From JBBEBE01 sp051746765 (GTDB taxonomy: Bacteria; Bacteroidota; Rhodothermia; Balneolales; Balneolaceae): 16,177 nucleotides of DNA. The translations under genes were made by a program, and so were the position numbers. The stretch covers positions 1-16,177 of the forward strand of contig JBNJFK010000028.1 in the NCBI GenBank assembly GCA_051746765.1, in the 5' to 3' direction. Positions 15,178-16,177 of the stretch are shown piece by piece. The stretch's first letter is position 1. The number at the start of each line of letters is the position of its first letter. Under the pieces are notes generated by a model that saw only the letters and a program-made list of their open reading frames with translations, made no database searches and was not told the origin of the DNA.

Positions 15178-15537
15178 ATGGCAAGCAGACAGGATGAACA
15201 ACAATGACTCACCCCTGTATCGATCGAGGCACGTCACGAAGAGCAGGTACTCGAAATCGCATGGGCAGACGGTCACCACTCGATCTACCCGCTCTACGGA
15301 TTGCGGAAGAACTGTCCCTGCGTCATGTGTCGTGGTGGTCACAGCCGGATGGGGACTTATGAAATGAAGCTCTTTTTTGTGGAACCTCCGGAGCGGATGG
15401 AGGTTCGATCCGTCGAAACGGTGGGGAATCACGCGCTCAAGATTGAATGGGGAGATGGTCACAGCACCGGGATGTACCGCTGGGAGCTCTTGCGGGCCAT
15501 GTGTCCGGAAGAGTACCGGCAGGCCAAGAGCGAGTAG
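15178..15537 (+). pseudogene. DUF971 domain protein, frame interrupted by in-frame TGA near the start
   Basis: From 15208 to 15537 the frame encodes a complete DUF971 domain of about 110 residues. A first half, IAWADGHHSIYPLYGLRKNCPC, is followed by V-M-C-R-G-G-H, and a second related half reads IEWGDGHSTGMYRWELLRAM. DUF971 proteins are small, and the fold also occurs in gamma-butyrobetaine hydroxylase N-termini and near Fe-S or Mrp-type proteins; their role is unsettled. No ATG, GTG or TTG lies between the TGA at 15205-15207 and TTG 15301, and starting at 15301 would remove the first half-domain. Upstream, ATG 15178 with a strong AGGAGG is in frame but blocked by the TGA. Alternatively, ATG 15204 with one extra base removed would read M-T-T-P-V-S-I-E-A-R, which resembles a normal N-terminus. 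A sequencing error, a genuine mutation or recoding are all possible. Confidence 0.75.
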
Positions 15538-15560
15538 GACAGCAGGCATCTGAAATTTTA

Positions 15561-15584
15561 CAACCGGACGGGTTGGGATTTTAG
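15561..15584 (+). terminator. Weak possible terminator after DUF971
   Basis: CAACC (15561-15565) and GGTTG (15571-15575) form a 5-bp stem with a 5-nt loop, followed after GGGA by TTTT. The stem is short, and its right arm is also the candidate -33 element of the next promoter, so this is uncertain. Confidence 0.25.
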
Positions 15585-15603
15585 TGAGATCTATTTAGAT
15601 TTG
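15573..15603 (+). promoter_or_regulatory. Candidate promoter of iron ABC transporter gene
   Basis: TAGATTTG at 15596-15603 fits the Bacteroidota -7 consensus TAnnTTTG in full. TTG at 15573-15575 lies 20 bp upstream, at the expected -33 spacing. Transcription would start near 15610, leaving a leader of about 100 nt before ATG 15713. The alternative is a TATAAT at 15690-15695, which lacks a -35 and would leave a leader of about 11 nt. Confidence 0.45.
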
Positions 15604-15611
15604 GTCTAAAT
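15593..15611. promoter_or_regulatory. Perfect 7-5-7 inverted repeat, candidate metal-responsive operator
   Basis: ATTTAGA, spacer TTTGG, TCTAAAT. The arms are exact reverse complements, and the site covers the candidate -7 element. Position and shape suggest a repressor site controlling the iron(III) uptake gene downstream, by a Fur- or DtxR/IdeR-type regulator. The arms share TTAG/CTAA with DtxR-type boxes, but the spacing differs from the classic 19-bp DtxR and Fur boxes, so the regulator is not identified. Confidence 0.5.
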
Positions 15612-15712
15612 TACCTCCGGCTGAATCCCCCGAGGTCGGTCGTAACTCAACGGATCGATCAATACCCGGTGCGTACGACTCGACGTTTATATAATCTTAA
15701 CCACGACCATTC

Positions 15713-16177
15713 ATGAAAGCCACCCCATTTGTATCGATCCTGTTCCTCCTTTTTACCCTCTCTTGTTCCGGCGGGGAAGAGGTCAATCTCTACTCTGCAC
15801 GTCATTATGAAACAGATCTGGAACTCTACGATTTGTTTACGGAAGAGACCGGTATCGAGATCAACCTGATTGAAGGCGGAAGTGACGAATTGATCGAACG
15901 TATCCGAAATGAAGGAGTCAACAGCCCGGCAGATATCTTCATTACCGTGGATGCCGGTCGAATCTGGCGTGCCGAAGAAGCCGATATACTCCAATCGGCA
16001 ACGTCCGAACTTCTGGAAGAGGAGATTCCTGCATCACTCCGGGATCCGGACGGAAAGTGGTACGGGATCTCACAACGGGTACGCGGCATCATCTATCACA
16101 AGGAGCGTGTGGATCCGGAGGAGATTGGTGGATACCTGGACCTGTCTGACGAAAAATGGGAGGGGCGCATCTGTGTC
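15713..16177 (+). CDS. Iron(III) ABC transporter substrate-binding lipoprotein (FutA/FbpA type), 3'-truncated
   Basis: The periplasmic binding component of a ferric-iron ABC importer; 155 codons are visible and the frame runs off the window. The N-terminus has M-K, a hydrophobic core and the lipobox-like L-F-T-L-S-C with Cys18, so it is probably a membrane-anchored lipoprotein. The mature start V-N-L-Y-S-A-R-H-Y-E-T-D and the segments INLIEGGSDELIERI, NSPADIFITVDAGRIWRAEE and GKWYGISQRVRGIIYHKERV are the hallmarks of the FutA/IdiA/FbpA family. The paired tyrosines that bind iron lie in the missing C-terminal half. Permease and ATPase genes would be expected just downstream. The upstream dyad at 15593-15611 suggests metal-dependent regulation. 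Confidence 0.92.
   Translation, partial: MKATPFVSILFLLFTLSCSGGEEVNLYSARHYETDLELYDLFTEETGIEINLIEGGSDELIERIRNEGVNSPADIFITVDAGRIWRAEEADILQSATSELLEEEIPASLRDPDGKWYGISQRVRGIIYHKERVDPEEIGGYLDLSDEKWEGRICV

Noticed and set aside
1..16177. Mobile elements, CRISPR arrays, toxin-antitoxin or defence cassettes, tRNA and rRNA genes
   Set aside because: I looked for transposase or integrase motifs, regularly spaced repeats and RNA gene signatures on both strands and found none; the only sizeable repeats are inside the lipoprotein gene.

Overview
The window looks like chromosomal DNA of a Bacteroidota-type bacterium, most likely the Rhodothermota/Balneolota branch. The F1 ATP synthase beta and epsilon genes stand as an isolated pair, beta carries the insertion after the GERTREG motif that I associate with Bacteroidota homologues, two TAnnTTTG (-7) promoter elements can be seen, many genes lack a Shine-Dalgarno sequence, and the secreted lipoprotein is very acidic, which would suit a marine or halophilic lifestyle. 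The taxon is an inference; there is no rRNA or other marker to fix it. The sequence is a draft scaffold: ten Ns lie at 9957-9966.

Layout. 2-820 (+): 3' part of endonuclease IV (nfo), cut by the window edge. 934-2196 (+): MgtC/DUF4010 membrane protein. It converges on a minus-strand pair in which rsmB (16S rRNA m5C967 methyltransferase, 4975-6327) lies upstream of valS (valyl-tRNA synthetase, 2218-4941). A 262-bp divergent region with a good TAnnTTTG promoter then leads to atpD-atpC (6590-8503, +). atpC converges, 7 bp apart, on a PlsC-like acyltransferase (8511-9197, -), which is divergent from an O-methyltransferase (9225-9857, +). A bidirectional terminator containing the assembly gap separates this from a large PKD plus triple-repeat lipoprotein (10015-12174, -). 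A non-coding stretch of about 440 bp follows. Then come three minus-strand genes: a five-TM protein of unknown function (14359-15072), a SlyD-like FKBP (13773-14201, TTG start) and an RlmL-like THUMP methyltransferase (12612-13769, TTG start). The last two are only 3 bp apart. On the plus strand, a DUF971 gene (15178-15537) is interrupted by an in-frame TGA. The window ends inside an iron(III) ABC transporter substrate-binding lipoprotein (15713-16177), whose apparent promoter is overlapped by a perfect 7-5-7 dyad.

Most of this is housekeeping: DNA repair, translation and rRNA modification, ATP synthesis, lipid acylation, protein folding. I see no mobile element, CRISPR array, tRNA or rRNA, and no convincing new multi-gene system. 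The points most worth a second look are the dyad on the iron-transporter promoter, the broken DUF971 reading frame, the three-repeat lipoprotein, and the gap sitting in a terminator hairpin.
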